DNA of 64,000 nucleotides from Chondrus crispus (GCF_000350225.1 NW_005178973.1:62001-126000), one strand, 5' to 3'. Positions 21,388 to 30,743 are shown, numbered from the stretch's first letter. A program made the numbers and translations. The notes: generated by a model from the letters alone, not told the origin.

Positions 21388-22881
21388 CTAATAGCGGTGG
21401 CGGTGGCGTCTGTGGTTGCGTGTGGGAGATCTGGATCTGTACCGCTTGCGATCATATGCGTACCGTGGATGCAGTCTGGCGTCCTCTTCTCGCCCTCGGT
21501 ACCTCGGCTCGCGCGGCCTCCACCCCTCGTCGCGGCGGTGGTGCGGGGCGGCGTAGCGATCGGCGCCGGCATAGCGGTCATGGGCGTCGTCCCTGTCGTG
21601 GCGCCCTCTGTACCGGTCTCTCGAGCCACCGTGGCTCGGTCGACGCTCGTCTCCACGCGAGCGGTTAGTGTCAGACTCGGCGCGACGGCCCCGTTCAAAC
21701 CCGCGGGGAGACAATTCAGTCCCCAGGCGTCGCTCGAGGGCTATTTCGTTCTCGAGGTCCGCGACCTTCTGCCGCAATTGCACCAGTGAATGATGGGACT
21801 TACCGCCGTAGTGAGAAAGTAGACGAGACTCGGCGTCTACAAGGCTTATGAAGCCACCGCAACATGCGCACACGCGAAGGCTCTGCTTACGCGTCAGCAT
21901 GAGCAGACCATCCGGACCGGTGCCTTTCTTGTAAAACTCTTCCATCTTGTCCTCGGTTGCAGCTGGAGTTGGTGCTGCTTGGTTTTCGTCGGCAGTGTCC
22001 GTTTTCGGATCAGCATCGGGAGCGTGGGCATGTACCTCCGCTGCGTCGCCGTTTGTCGGAGACTGCTTTGATGGGGAGCTCGTCTTCTTCCCCTCAGAGC
22101 GTTCCAGTGGCGTCGCTTTGGCTGGCGACGTGGCATCCCGACGCGCACTCTCGGCAGGCTTGTTGGCCTCGTTGTCTCCCTTCTCCGGGGTGAGAGGATC
22201 TGGGTCTTCCTTTTTGGAGCGCGAAGCAGGAATAACTGATATAACGCCAAAGTCATCATCCTCCTCCTCCTCCTCCTCCTCCGCATCGGCACCGCCTTCT
22301 TCATCGTCGTCGTCGTCCTCATTCTCCGACTCACGAGAATCCTTTTGCTCCGAAGCGCGCGTGCCTGGTGACGCTGGTCGCTTCTGCTCCTCTTCGACGT
22401 CATCGACGACGTCCTCCTCCATCTCACTCAAGACGCGAATCTTAGCGTGTTCTCCCACCATGCCGAGCTTCTTAAGAGTTCCAAAGTCCCTAATCATGAG
22501 GCCAGCCAGGCCTCCCTGGACGGCGTAGCTCTCTTGCAGCCTCCTAGCATGAGCGCGGATGCGTCTCTCCTCATCGTCGACGATGGCCTTGGCCTCTGCA
22601 AGCAGGTCCCTCCTCCAGCGGGCGGCGTGGGCGGCGGCGCGGCCCGCGGCGCGGTCGGCCTCGAAGGCTGCGCGCGCGGTCGGCGGGTGCTTGCGCGCGC
22701 ACGAGCCCGGCTCGCTCCGGTGCTTGATGTGCAGGTCGTGCGGGCAGAAGCCGAGCAGGTATCCCTTGCACACCGCCGCGTCCGTGTAGGACAGCGGCGG
22801 GGCCGGCGGCGTTGACAGCGGGCCGTTCCGCTCCGGGCCGAGCAGCTTGTCCAGCTGGGCGCGCACCGAGTCGTACGCCAT
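21388..22881 (-). CDS. LUC7: LUC7-like U1 snRNP splicing factor
   Basis: A 497-residue protein. The N-terminus (SVRAQLDKLLG) is the LUC7 opening. Zinc finger 1 is CCCH: C38, C46, C61, H65 in CKGYLLGFCPHDLHIKH ... CARKH. A helical stretch ends in VLSEMEEDVVDD. An unusually long acidic Asp/Glu/Ser insertion follows (about residues 150-320, with runs of 5-7 acidic residues around 187-207). Zinc finger 2 is RVCACCGGFISLVD ... HYGGKSHHS, about 332-360. The C-terminus is an RS/RD-rich tail. By family, LUC7 binds U1 snRNP and influences 5' splice-site choice in the nucleus. It shows the genome keeps spliceosomal components although no intron is visible in the host genes here. Yeast LUC7 is about 260 residues; most of the extra length is the acidic insertion and the tail. 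Confidence 0.93.
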   Translation of the reverse strand: MAYDSVRAQLDKLLGPERNGPLSTPPAPPLSYTDAAVCKGYLLGFCPHDLHIKHRSEPGSCARKHPPTARAAFEADRAAGRAAAHAARWRRDLLAEAKAIVDDEERRIRAHARRLQESYAVQGGLAGLMIRDFGTLKKLGMVGEHAKIRVLSEMEEDVVDDVEEEQKRPASPGTRASEQKDSRESENEDDDDDEEGGADAEEEEEEEDDDFGVISVIPASRSKKEDPDPLTPEKGDNEANKPAESARRDATSPAKATPLERSEGKKTSSPSKQSPTNGDAAEVHAHAPDADPKTDTADENQAAPTPAATEDKMEEFYKKGTGPDGLLMLTRKQSLRVCACCGGFISLVDAESRLLSHYGGKSHHSLVQLRQKVADLENEIALERRLGTELSPRGFERGRRAESDTNRSRGDERRPSHGGSRDRYRGRHDRDDAHDRYAGADRYAAPHHRRDEGWRPREPRYRGREEDARLHPRYAYDRKRYRSRSPTRNHRRHRHRY

Positions 22882-22937
22882 GCGCGGGGAGTGGGAGTCG
22901 GGGGAGGTGCGAGTGAAGGGCGACGAGAAGGAGGGGC

Positions 22938-22951
22938 GGGGGGGGGGGGGG
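22938..22951 (-). promoter_or_regulatory. 14-nt C-run upstream of LUC7
   Basis: Fourteen G on the plus strand, 57 nt before the start codon, in a general C/T-rich leader (mRNA sense). Same pattern as other genes here. Confidence 0.45.
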
Positions 22952-23501
22952 CAGGTGGAAGGGGCGGTTGGAGAGGAAAAGCAATCACGAAAAGAAAAAT
23001 TTAACGTGGCGGGGAGGCATTCTTGGTGCCTTATTTCGGCGGCGTTTCGTTAAATATGGCATCAAGAAATGATGGCAATATTTTGGTGCAAGGACGACGG
23101 GTGCTTGTGTAAGACAAGGAGATGCATGGGAATTACAGTACGAGGCTACTGGTTCTATCACTCTCACTACAGTGTACAGTACTTGGGTACAGCTTGAGTA
23201 GGGCAGCAAGGAGATGCGGCTGTCGCACTTGAGCAAACGCCCAACGCCCAGTGACGCCTTCGAGATCGCTCCTGAGGCAAACACACGTGCCGCGGATAGG
23301 ACCCGTGCTTAACAGCATGGCGCCCGCTGATTGGTCGTGTGCAACCCCGCGCCGTGGACCCCTCTCCCATCCCCCGATTGCACGCCACGCTTTCCTTCTC
23401 TTTCGCCGCCCTCTTTGACAATCTACTCCACAATCCTCCTCACGCCCCCCCTCCCCGTAACACACAGTGCTAGTCCGTCGAGACATCCATGTACTACGCA
23501 C
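22952..23501. other. intergenic spacer
   Basis: No gene is seen. It includes a TACAGTAC motif near 23168. The right half should be the 3' UTR of the next minus-strand gene. Confidence 0.5.
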
Positions 23502-24536
23502 CTATTTGCCCGCCGCCTTCACGGCCGCGCGCCGCGAAGCTATGCTCGCCATATACGAATAGTATGCCCTCCCGGCCGTGTCCCTAAACATCCGCATCCC
23601 GACCGCGTCCTTGACGTCAAAACCAGAGTCCACTTGCCCCGTCTGCCGCACGAGCAGGTCGCCCTTCTCCGGGTCCATCTGGTCCTTGATCATCTGCGGC
23701 GCGTAGAACTTGCCCTTGACGAGCCGCTCCAGCTTGGCCAAGCCCTCACGAAGCGTCTCCATGTCCGTGCGCACGGTCCGTCGTCTGCGCCCCGAGTCGT
23801 CGTCGCCGCCGCCACCCGACGCGAACTGGTACTTTGGCGTGCTCGCCAACCGCCGCTCCGCCAACCTGGTCACCTGCGCAATGTCTGCTGGCAGCGCCCC
23901 GAACCCGTACGGCCCGTTCAATACGGCGAAGCTCGACCGCTCGCGCATCAGCTCTTTGCTCCGCTGTATTGAAATCACCCCCGTCACGTTTTCGTTCATC
24001 TCGTTCACCACCACCAAGAGGTCGTTTTCCACGCCGTCAAACGCGAAGCGGCCGACAAAGTGCGGGAAGAACGGCAGGATGCGCGCGTCGTGCCCGCAGC
24101 TCAGCGTGCCTGCCTGCTCGGCGTCCAGCCCACCGAACGTGTATCCGATCAGGCGGCCGGCCGCATGCGCCACGGGGACGAACAGCACGTCGTTTCCCGG
24201 GACCACGGGCGCGGCGGCCGGGGCGACGCCGACGCCGCAGTCGGGCGCGCCGCGCGGCGCGTGCGTGCCGCGGATGACCAGGGCGTTGTCGAAGGCGTCG
24301 GCGGGGATCGTGGTGTGGTGATGGAACGGGTGGTCCCTGTGCGTGAAGAGCCAATCCGCAACCCACCGTGAGGCCTTGGCCATGCGGAGGGCACGGAAGA
24401 GGCTTTTCTTGTTGACGCACATGAGCTCCTCCTCTGAATCCGGCAGGGTGCGCGGACGGTGGCGTAACGGCTCGAGAAATGCCTTCTTCGACATCCCCGT
24501 CGTCTCCATCTCGAATGGTGTTGCTTGCGTCGTCAT
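23502..24536 (-). CDS. bZIP-less relative of the two module-bZIP proteins (paralog 3)
   Basis: A 344-residue protein sharing the module of the two bZIP proteins at 3.6-7.4 kb: RWVADWLF (57-64), HPFHHHTTIPADAFDNALVI, VPVAHAAGRLIGYTFGG (about 120-136), FVGRFAFD (160-167), DLLVVVN (172-178), VTGVIS and YGFGALP. It then has the second block, LERLVKGKFYAPQM ... RMFRDTAGRAYYSYM, which aligns with LERSLEGKYFAPRM ... MLRELTAQTYYA of paralog 1. It stops 15 residues later, before any bZIP, and nothing bZIP-like is seen downstream on this strand. It may act by pairing with or opposing its bZIP relatives (inference). Its N-terminus (ATPFEM) resembles an internal ATPWEM of paralog 2. Confidence 0.85.
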   Translation of the reverse strand: MTTQATPFEMETTGMSKKAFLEPLRHRPRTLPDSEEELMCVNKKSLFRALRMAKASRWVADWLFTHRDHPFHHHTTIPADAFDNALVIRGTHAPRGAPDCGVGVAPAAAPVVPGNDVLFVPVAHAAGRLIGYTFGGLDAEQAGTLSCGHDARILPFFPHFVGRFAFDGVENDLLVVVNEMNENVTGVISIQRSKELMRERSSFAVLNGPYGFGALPADIAQVTRLAERRLASTPKYQFASGGGGDDDSGRRRRTVRTDMETLREGLAKLERLVKGKFYAPQMIKDQMDPEKGDLLVRQTGQVDSGFDVKDAVGMRMFRDTAGRAYYSYMASIASRRAAVKAAGK

Positions 24537-25844
24537 GACGGTTGTGGGCGGGTGACGCGCGGAGATGGCAGAGAGTGATGTGCGTGGAGACGGTGGGTAA
24601 AAGAAACGAAGTTGGCACTATTGTTTCCCGAGTGCGATTTGTTTTATTTTTTGGCACGTGACAGAAAAGGCCTTTCTGGAAGCTGCCATCTGAAGAAACG
24701 GCACTGTAAATCGGCCCTGTCCAGCAAGCCCCCGCTCTCCAGTCTAGAGTGCCCATGACAGCTATGCAGTCACTCTCGCAACTGATACCTTAGGGTAGCT
24801 CCATCGACGCGAGCCGATTTTGCGTCATCCCTTCCCATCTCCTTCGCCAGGTTGTTCCCTTCGCCGCCAGCGCAGCACGCCCCTCCTGCGATGCGACCAC
24901 GTCCGCCGCTTCCATTCGCCACACCGCACAGCCATCCCCACGCGGCGCAATTTACCTGCGCCCTTGTGCAGCCCGCCGCGCCCCTCCTCTTCCCCCCTCC
25001 CGCTCCGCACTCCGCGTACCTCCACTCCAAATCTCCCTCTGCCGCCCTCAAACAAGGCCGCTTCTTCCGCCGCAACGCCGCCCACGCGCTGGCCGCCACT
25101 GGCCGCCACCGCCCGCAGGACCGAGCCGTCAGCGCCGCGGCCTAAACGACATGTGCGGGACAGACAGAAAGGTCGCCGGCGAGGGGCCTTTGACAGGCTG
25201 TGCCTCATCCAGCGGCCGTGATTGCGCGCGCAGACGCAGGCGGTTTACGCAGCGCTGGCGCAGGTTGGGGCGCAAGCTCCCCGGCCCCCTTCCGGCCGTC
25301 CCCCGCGTTCTTTGCAGGTTGAGGTGTCAAGTAATGCGCAGGCGTCTCTTTGAGGCGCACAAGTGGATTGATTCCGAAGCGATGGTACGTCTCCGAGGGC
25401 TCCGGGCGGGGCCTGTGCGCCGCGGGCAAGGGAGGGCGATGTCAGGCAGGGTTGCTCCGGACAAGCGCGGGAACGGAACCGAACATCGTGTTCGGAATAC
25501 CTTGTAGAGGTGGGTAGTTCTCTATGCTTGCTCGGGACATGCCGGTCGAGCAACCAGTAGGGCGGTGCCAGCATGTGGCGCCAGCAGCGCACGATATGCC
25601 GTTCAGTTGCTTACACTGTAGTGAGATGAGTACCTTTCATCGCTGGGGCTTGCGCGGGTTTGGCGACGCCTTTCCGAAACACGCCACATCCACATGTGTA
25701 CACGTGTGTGTTTTTACACGTGTACCTCTGTGAATAGTATACTGAACACATCCTCCTTGCGGTGGCGTTCAATCTCCCGCTCCGCTGCTACCGCGGTCTA
25801 CCAAGTCATTCTCTCCCTTCTCCCGCGATCCACCATTCCCCACC
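24537..25844. other. divergent intergenic region between paralog 3 and seryl-tRNA synthetase
   Basis: It should hold both promoters. Near 24.85-25.15 kb is a Pro/Arg-rich open stretch on both strands that is GC-biased but matches nothing recognised. A G-box hairpin lies at 25698-25725. Confidence 0.5.
25698..25725. promoter_or_regulatory. hairpin with two CACGTG G-boxes upstream of SerRS
   Basis: Arms GTACACGTGT and ACACGTGTAC are separated by 8 nt. Each arm contains CACGTG (25701 and 25717). It is about 120-150 bp upstream of the SerRS start. CACGTG is the G-box/E-box core commonly bound by bZIP or bHLH dimers. Confidence 0.5.
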
Positions 25845-27344
25845 ATGCCGCCACGCGCGCCGCCGCACGTCCTGTCGCGGGCGTCCGCGTTCATCACATC
25901 GATCCCGCTGTCGCGCAGCCGGCGCTTCCCGGCACGCCGCGCGTGCGCCGGGCGCAGCCACGCGTGGGGCCGCCCGGGCTCGGGCCGGCTGGTCGCCATG
26001 GCCGCCGTCAACCTCAAGTTCATTAAAGACAACCTGGCCGCCGTGCGACAGAACGTGCGCGATCGCGCAGTGCCGGCCGACCCGGACCGCGTCGTGGCGC
26101 TGTACGACGCGTACGTGGCGCTGGGGCAGCGCGCGGACGCGCTCCGCCGCCAGCGCAACGAGAACGCCGCCCGCATGAAGGGCGCCGCCGGCATGCAGAA
26201 GGAGGAGAGGGACGCGTGCATCGCCGAGGGGAAGCGCCTCAAGGCGGACGTCGCGCGCCTCGAGAAGGACCTCGCCGAGGCAGAGGTCCAGCTGCAGGCC
26301 GAGTCGGCGAAGATCCCCAACATGACGCACCCGGACGTGCCGGTCGGGGGAGAGGAGCAGGCGAGGACGGTGTCTCTGGTGGGGGAGAAGCGGGACTTTG
26401 CCAAGGACGGCATGGAGGCGCAGGCGCATCTGGACGTGGCCCTGCGGCACGACCTGGTAGACTTTGAGAACGCGGCGCGCGTGGCCGGGAACAAATTCTA
26501 CTACCTGCGCAACGAGGGCGCGCTACTGGAGCTGGCGCTGGTGAACTGGGCGATGACACTCGCCGCGCAGAACGGGTTCACGGTGATGACGACGCCGGAC
26601 GTGGCGCGCGAGGACGTGGTGGCCGGTTGCGGGTTTGCGCCGCGCGGCGAGGCCAGCCAGGTGTACCGCGTGGCAGAGTCGGACCTGTGCCTCGTGGGGA
26701 CGGCGGAAATACCGCTCGGCGGGTACTACGCGGGGCAGATCGTGGCCAAGGAGGAGCTGCCGGTGAAGATGGCGGCGTTCTCGCACTGCTTCCGGCGCGA
26801 GGTGGGGGCGGCCGGGGCGACGACGCGCGGGCTGTACCGCGTGCACCAGTTCTCCAAGGTGGAGCTGTTCGTGCTCGCGCACCCGGAGGAGTCGCAGCGC
26901 GTGCACGAGGAGCTGCGGGCGTTCGAGGAGACGCTGTACGCCAGCCTGGGGCTGCACTTCCGCGTGCTGGACATGCCCACGCAGGACCTCGGGCACCCGG
27001 CGTCGCGCAAGTACGACATCGAGGCGTGGATGCCCGGGCGCGGCGCGTACGGCGAGGTCTCCAGCGCGTCCAACTGCACCGACTACCAGGCGCGGCGGCT
27101 CAACATTCGCTACCGCGAGGCGCGCGGCGACAACCGCTTCGTGCACACGCTCAACGCGACCGCGTGCGCCGTGCCGCGCATGATCGTCGCCATACTCGAG
27201 ACGCACGTGCAGCCCGACGGGCGCGTCCGCGTGCCGGACGCGCTCCGCCCCTTTATGGGCGGCGCGGAGTTTATCGGGCGCGCGGAGGCGGCGGCCGGGG
27301 CGGGCGTCGCGAGTAAGGAGACGGCGACTGTGGTCGGGGAGTAG
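25845..27344 (+). CDS. seryl-tRNA synthetase, probably organellar or dual-targeted
   Basis: A 499-residue class II aminoacyl-tRNA synthetase that charges tRNA-Ser. The N-terminal coiled-coil arm spans about 70-160 (QRADALRRQRNENAARMK ... LEKDLAEAEVQL). The core has TAEIPLGG (about 286), motif 2 FRREVGAAGATTRGLYRVHQF (from 316; residues 316-320 are FRREV) and motif 3 NATACAVPRMIVAILE (from 437). The first 51 residues are Arg/Ser/Ala/Pro-rich with almost no acidic residues, as in transit peptides. A second in-frame ATG (MAAVNLKF, residue 52) sits in a good context and begins exactly at the conserved domain. Leaky initiation could therefore give a cytosolic form from the same gene (inference). 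Confidence 0.93.
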   Translation: MPPRAPPHVLSRASAFITSIPLSRSRRFPARRACAGRSHAWGRPGSGRLVAMAAVNLKFIKDNLAAVRQNVRDRAVPADPDRVVALYDAYVALGQRADALRRQRNENAARMKGAAGMQKEERDACIAEGKRLKADVARLEKDLAEAEVQLQAESAKIPNMTHPDVPVGGEEQARTVSLVGEKRDFAKDGMEAQAHLDVALRHDLVDFENAARVAGNKFYYLRNEGALLELALVNWAMTLAAQNGFTVMTTPDVAREDVVAGCGFAPRGEASQVYRVAESDLCLVGTAEIPLGGYYAGQIVAKEELPVKMAAFSHCFRREVGAAGATTRGLYRVHQFSKVELFVLAHPEESQRVHEELRAFEETLYASLGLHFRVLDMPTQDLGHPASRKYDIEAWMPGRGAYGEVSSASNCTDYQARRLNIRYREARGDNRFVHTLNATACAVPRMIVAILETHVQPDGRVRVPDALRPFMGGAEFIGRAEAAAGAGVASKETATVVGE

Positions 27345-27854
27345 TAGGAGCAAGAAAGGCCCTCACAAAGGTTAAGAAAGGCCCTGACAGCCCTGGCAGG
27401 TAGGTACTGTAGGTGTCAGGAGTAGGAGTGGTTGTGGTTTGGTTTGTGTATTTTATTGGGGCAGCATTTTGGTGGCAGCAGACGGGTGAAATTGACTTTT
27501 CTGTTGTGAACAGGGATGTGGTGGTTACCCTTACCGCAAACCTGGATACCTTGCCAGAGATATCCAGGCATCCATACATTCTGTCCACGTATCCCACGTG
27601 TGTATCTTACAGATGGTTACCCTTACAGTACGTGTGCAGGTGTATCTATATACACGTGTGTACGTGTGCACGTGTGCACGTGTGGCGGACAGGCGGGCGT
27701 GGTACCCTTGTACTGTACGTAGTGCGAGTTGCAGCACAGGCGAGGCCGAGCATGGTCCTCGCACACGCGGCATACACCGCGCAGCTCGCTTCCTCCTCTC
27801 TTTTTTACCCGCCCCCCCGTCAGAGTCGGCTCTCCCTTGCCCGGTCTCCCGAAA
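27345..27854. other. spacer between SerRS and ACS
   Basis: Two short direct repeats (AAGAAAGGCCCT) occur just after the SerRS stop. The right half is the ACS promoter region with the G-box cluster. No gene is seen. Confidence 0.55.
27595..27682 (+). promoter_or_regulatory. cluster of four CACGTG G-boxes upstream of ACS
   Basis: CACGTG occurs at 27595, 27653, 27669 and 27677 in a TG/CA-rich stretch 170-260 bp upstream of the ACS start. A seven-C run (27812-27818) follows 37 nt before the ATG. Confidence 0.5.
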
Positions 27855-30026
27855 ATGTCCCCCGCCTTCCTCACCCCCTTCCCACTTCCGTCCACCCGCA
27901 TTCCTCTCACCGCCGTCTCTCCGCTCGCTCCCCGACGCAAAATGGCCCCCACCGCCTGCGCACCGCTCCCGGCACAGCCCGTCCCGCCCCCCGTCCCGCC
28001 GCACGAACCGCACCTCCCCTCCCTCGCCGCGTACCACGCCCTCTACGCGCGCTCCATCGCGGACCCTTCCGCCTTCTGGCGCGACATTGCCGACGAGTTC
28101 ACGTGGCACTCGAAGGTCGCCGCCGCCGCCGCCGCCCCCACGCCCGCGCCCGCGCCCGTGCTCGAGTCCAACTTTGACCCCGCCGCGGGCCCGGTGCACG
28201 TGTCCTTCCTGCCGGACCGCCGCACCAACGTCGCGTACAACGCGCTGGACCGCTGGATCTCCGCCGGGCACGGCGCGCGCGTCGCCTTCTACGCCGAGGG
28301 CAACGAGCCCGGCCGCCGCCGCGTCGTCACGTACGCAGACCTCGCCGACTCGGTCGCGCGCATGGGCAACGTGCTGCGCGCGCGCGGCGTGCGCAAGGGC
28401 GACGTCGTAGTCCTATACATGCCCATGGTCCCGGAGCTGCCGGCCGCCATGCTGGCGTGCGCGCGCATCGGCGCCGTGCACTCGGTCGTGTTCGGCGGCT
28501 TCTCGTCCGAGGCGCTCGCGGGGAGGATCGTTGACTCGAAGGCCAACGTCGTCGTCGTTACGGAGGCGATCGGGCGCGGGAAGAAACAGATCCAGCTCAA
28601 GGCCATTGCTGACCGCGCGCTTGAGATCGCGGAGGCGGCCGGCCATCGCGTGGAGCACCAGATTGTCACCAAGGTGCCGGGGGCGGAGAGCGTGTCCGAC
28701 GAGGCATGCATGGTGGCCGGGCGCGACGTGGATTGGGACGAAGCGGTGAGGGAGGCAGACGCGGAGTGCGAGGTGGAGTGGGTGGAGAGCGAGCACCCGT
28801 TGTTTGTGCTGTACACGAGCGGGAGCACGGGGAAGCCGAAGGGCGTAGTGCATTCGACAGGGGGGTATATGGTTTACGCGGCGACGACGTTCAAGTATAC
28901 GTTTGACTATCACGAGGGGGACGTGTTCTTTTCGACGTCGGACTGCGGGTGGATCACGGGGCACTCGTACGTGACGTACGGGCCGTTGCTGAACGGGGCG
29001 ACGCAGGTGCTGTACGAGGGCGTGCCCAACTACCCCACCCCGGCGAGACTGTGGGAGATCTGCGAGCATTACGGGGTGAACCAGCTGTACACGGCGCCGA
29101 CGGTGATTCGGGCGCTCAAGGGGGCGGCGCCGCCCCCGCAAGCGAGGGATGGTAAGGCAGAGGCGTGCAGCGACGACTGGGTGTGGATGTGCGACCGGTC
29201 GAGCCTGCGGGTGCTGGGGACGGTGGGCGAGCCGATCAACCCGGAGGCGTGGATGTGGTACTACGAGGTGGTGGGGGCGCGGCGGTGCGCGATCGTGGAC
29301 ACGTGGTGGCAGACGGAGACGGGCGGGCACGCGATGACGCCGCTGCCCATCCCGGGGCTGCAGATGAAGCCGGGGTGTGCGATGATGCCGTTCTTCGGGA
29401 TCCAGGCGGCGCTGCTGAACGGGGACGGGGCGGAGGTGGAGGGCGAGGGGGAGGGATTGCTGGTGATCAAGTCGGGGTGGCCGGCGGCGCTGCGCACGGT
29501 GTACGGGGACCACGGGCGGATGGAGGAGGCGTACTTTGGGCGGTTCCCGGGGTACTACATGACGGGGGACGGTGCGCGGCGGGACGCGGACGGGCACTAC
29601 TGGCTGACGGGGCGCGTGGACGACATCCTGAACGTGAGCGGGCACCGGATCGGGACTGCGGAGGTGGAGTCGGCGCTGGTGCTGCACCACGCGGTGGCGG
29701 AGGCGGCAGTGGTGTCGGTGGGGCACGCGGTGAAGGGGGAGAGCCTGTACGCGTTCGTGTCGCTGATGGGCGGGGTGGAGGCGTCGGGCGACCTGCGGGC
29801 CGAGATCCGGGCGTGCGTGCGCAACGAGATCGGGGCGTTTGCCGCGCCCGACGCCGTGCACTGGGCGCCCGCGCTGCCCAAGACGCGCTCCGGGAAGATC
29901 ATGCGGCGCATCCTCCGCAAGATCGCGGCCGGCGGCGCGCGCACCAGGCGAGAGGACCTCGGCGACACCAGCACGCTCACAGACCCGTCCGTCGTCGACG
30001 CGCTGCTGGACACGTTTGGCAAGTAG
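27855..30026 (+). CDS. ACS: acetyl-CoA synthetase, AMP-forming
   Basis: Converts acetate, ATP and CoA to acetyl-CoA. It contains YHALYARSIADPSAFW near the N-terminus, the ATP-binding loop YTSGSTGKPKG (from about 320), WWQTETGG (from about 484), YMTGDGARRDADGHYWLTGR, the hinge and DDILNVSGHRIGTAEVE, and the catalytic Lys in KTRSGKIMRR (about 681). The protein has 723 residues from this ATG. An ATG at 27942 would give 694 residues starting MAPTACAP and lack the Ser/Pro/Arg-rich first 29 residues, which could be an organelle signal. This start is preferred because a C-run lies 37 nt upstream, as for other genes here. The frame stays open to an ATG at 27729, which is less likely. A possible AATAAA signal is near 30416. 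Confidence 0.95.
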   Translation: MSPAFLTPFPLPSTRIPLTAVSPLAPRRKMAPTACAPLPAQPVPPPVPPHEPHLPSLAAYHALYARSIADPSAFWRDIADEFTWHSKVAAAAAAPTPAPAPVLESNFDPAAGPVHVSFLPDRRTNVAYNALDRWISAGHGARVAFYAEGNEPGRRRVVTYADLADSVARMGNVLRARGVRKGDVVVLYMPMVPELPAAMLACARIGAVHSVVFGGFSSEALAGRIVDSKANVVVVTEAIGRGKKQIQLKAIADRALEIAEAAGHRVEHQIVTKVPGAESVSDEACMVAGRDVDWDEAVREADAECEVEWVESEHPLFVLYTSGSTGKPKGVVHSTGGYMVYAATTFKYTFDYHEGDVFFSTSDCGWITGHSYVTYGPLLNGATQVLYEGVPNYPTPARLWEICEHYGVNQLYTAPTVIRALKGAAPPPQARDGKAEACSDDWVWMCDRSSLRVLGTVGEPINPEAWMWYYEVVGARRCAIVDTWWQTETGGHAMTPLPIPGLQMKPGCAMMPFFGIQAALLNGDGAEVEGEGEGLLVIKSGWPAALRTVYGDHGRMEEAYFGRFPGYYMTGDGARRDADGHYWLTGRVDDILNVSGHRIGTAEVESALVLHHAVAEAAVVSVGHAVKGESLYAFVSLMGGVEASGDLRAEIRACVRNEIGAFAAPDAVHWAPALPKTRSGKIMRRILRKIAAGGARTRREDLGDTSTLTDPSVVDALLDTFGK

Positions 30027-30743
30027 GCATGTCTGGTCTGGCGCCCTTGCGACGGGCGACGGGCGTGGCGTGGCGTGGTGATGCGGCTGCGGCGGTGCAG
30101 CACGGGACATATGATGGCGGGGGAGCGCGGGGGCGGATGGACGGGGAGAGAGGTAAAGTATTAGAGTGCTATTTTCTGGATGCACCCAGTGGGTGCATCC
30201 ACTGTACGCGGGAATGCGTTGATGGGATGGAAGGAGTGATGGAAGATGGGATGGAAGGAAGGGGGCTTGAGATGTGGAGGCGGGGGGAAACAGGGCGAGT
30301 GTCATTGGGACTCTCTTGGTCCTTACAGCGACGAAGGGCGACCGGTGTTGACTCACTTCTGTCATTGGGAGAAACTGTAATTTGTGCAGTTTTTAGTGTC
30401 AACTCCTGTGTGAGTAAATAAAGCGCCGACGTCGGTCGGGAAAACAACCGACAAGGCACCAAGGGTAGCTTCCACCTTCACAGCGAGGAGGTTGGAAAAG
30501 GGGAAAAAAGTAAGGCGGCCGGCGCGTGTGCTGGCAGACGCGGTGGCAGACACGGTGGCAGACACGGTGGTGTGGATTACACTACCAAGGGTACTGTATG
30601 AGCGGGCGGTCAGGGAGCAGGTCTGACACGGGTACACGTGGGAATGGAGGCAACAATGCAACAATGAAGGCAACAATGAAGAAACTGGCGCGATAATACT
30701 ATAGAAGAGAAAAAAAAAAAAAAAAAAAAAAAACGGTTTACGG
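30027..30743. other. convergent 3' region between ACS and bZIP
   Basis: Holds both 3' UTRs. It contains a hairpin at 30177-30201, three 12-bp tandem units (GGCAGACACGGT type, 30533-30568) and an A-run of about 24 near 30709-30733. The A-run is a T-run just after the stop of the minus-strand bZIP. Confidence 0.55.
30177..30201. repeat. 11-bp hairpin with AGT loop downstream of ACS
   Basis: Arms TGGATGCACCC and GGGTGCATCCA are separated by AGT. It lies about 150 bp after the ACS stop, so it may be in the 3' UTR. Confidence 0.7.

Noticed and set aside
24820..25221. Small Pro/Arg-rich open frames on both strands
   Set aside because: GC-biased sequence open in several frames, without motif or similarity; possible but not supportable.
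28413..30365. 650-codon minus-strand open frame
   Set aside because: It lies opposite acetyl-CoA synthetase, is Arg/His/Pro-rich and has no motif; an antisense artefact of third-position GC.
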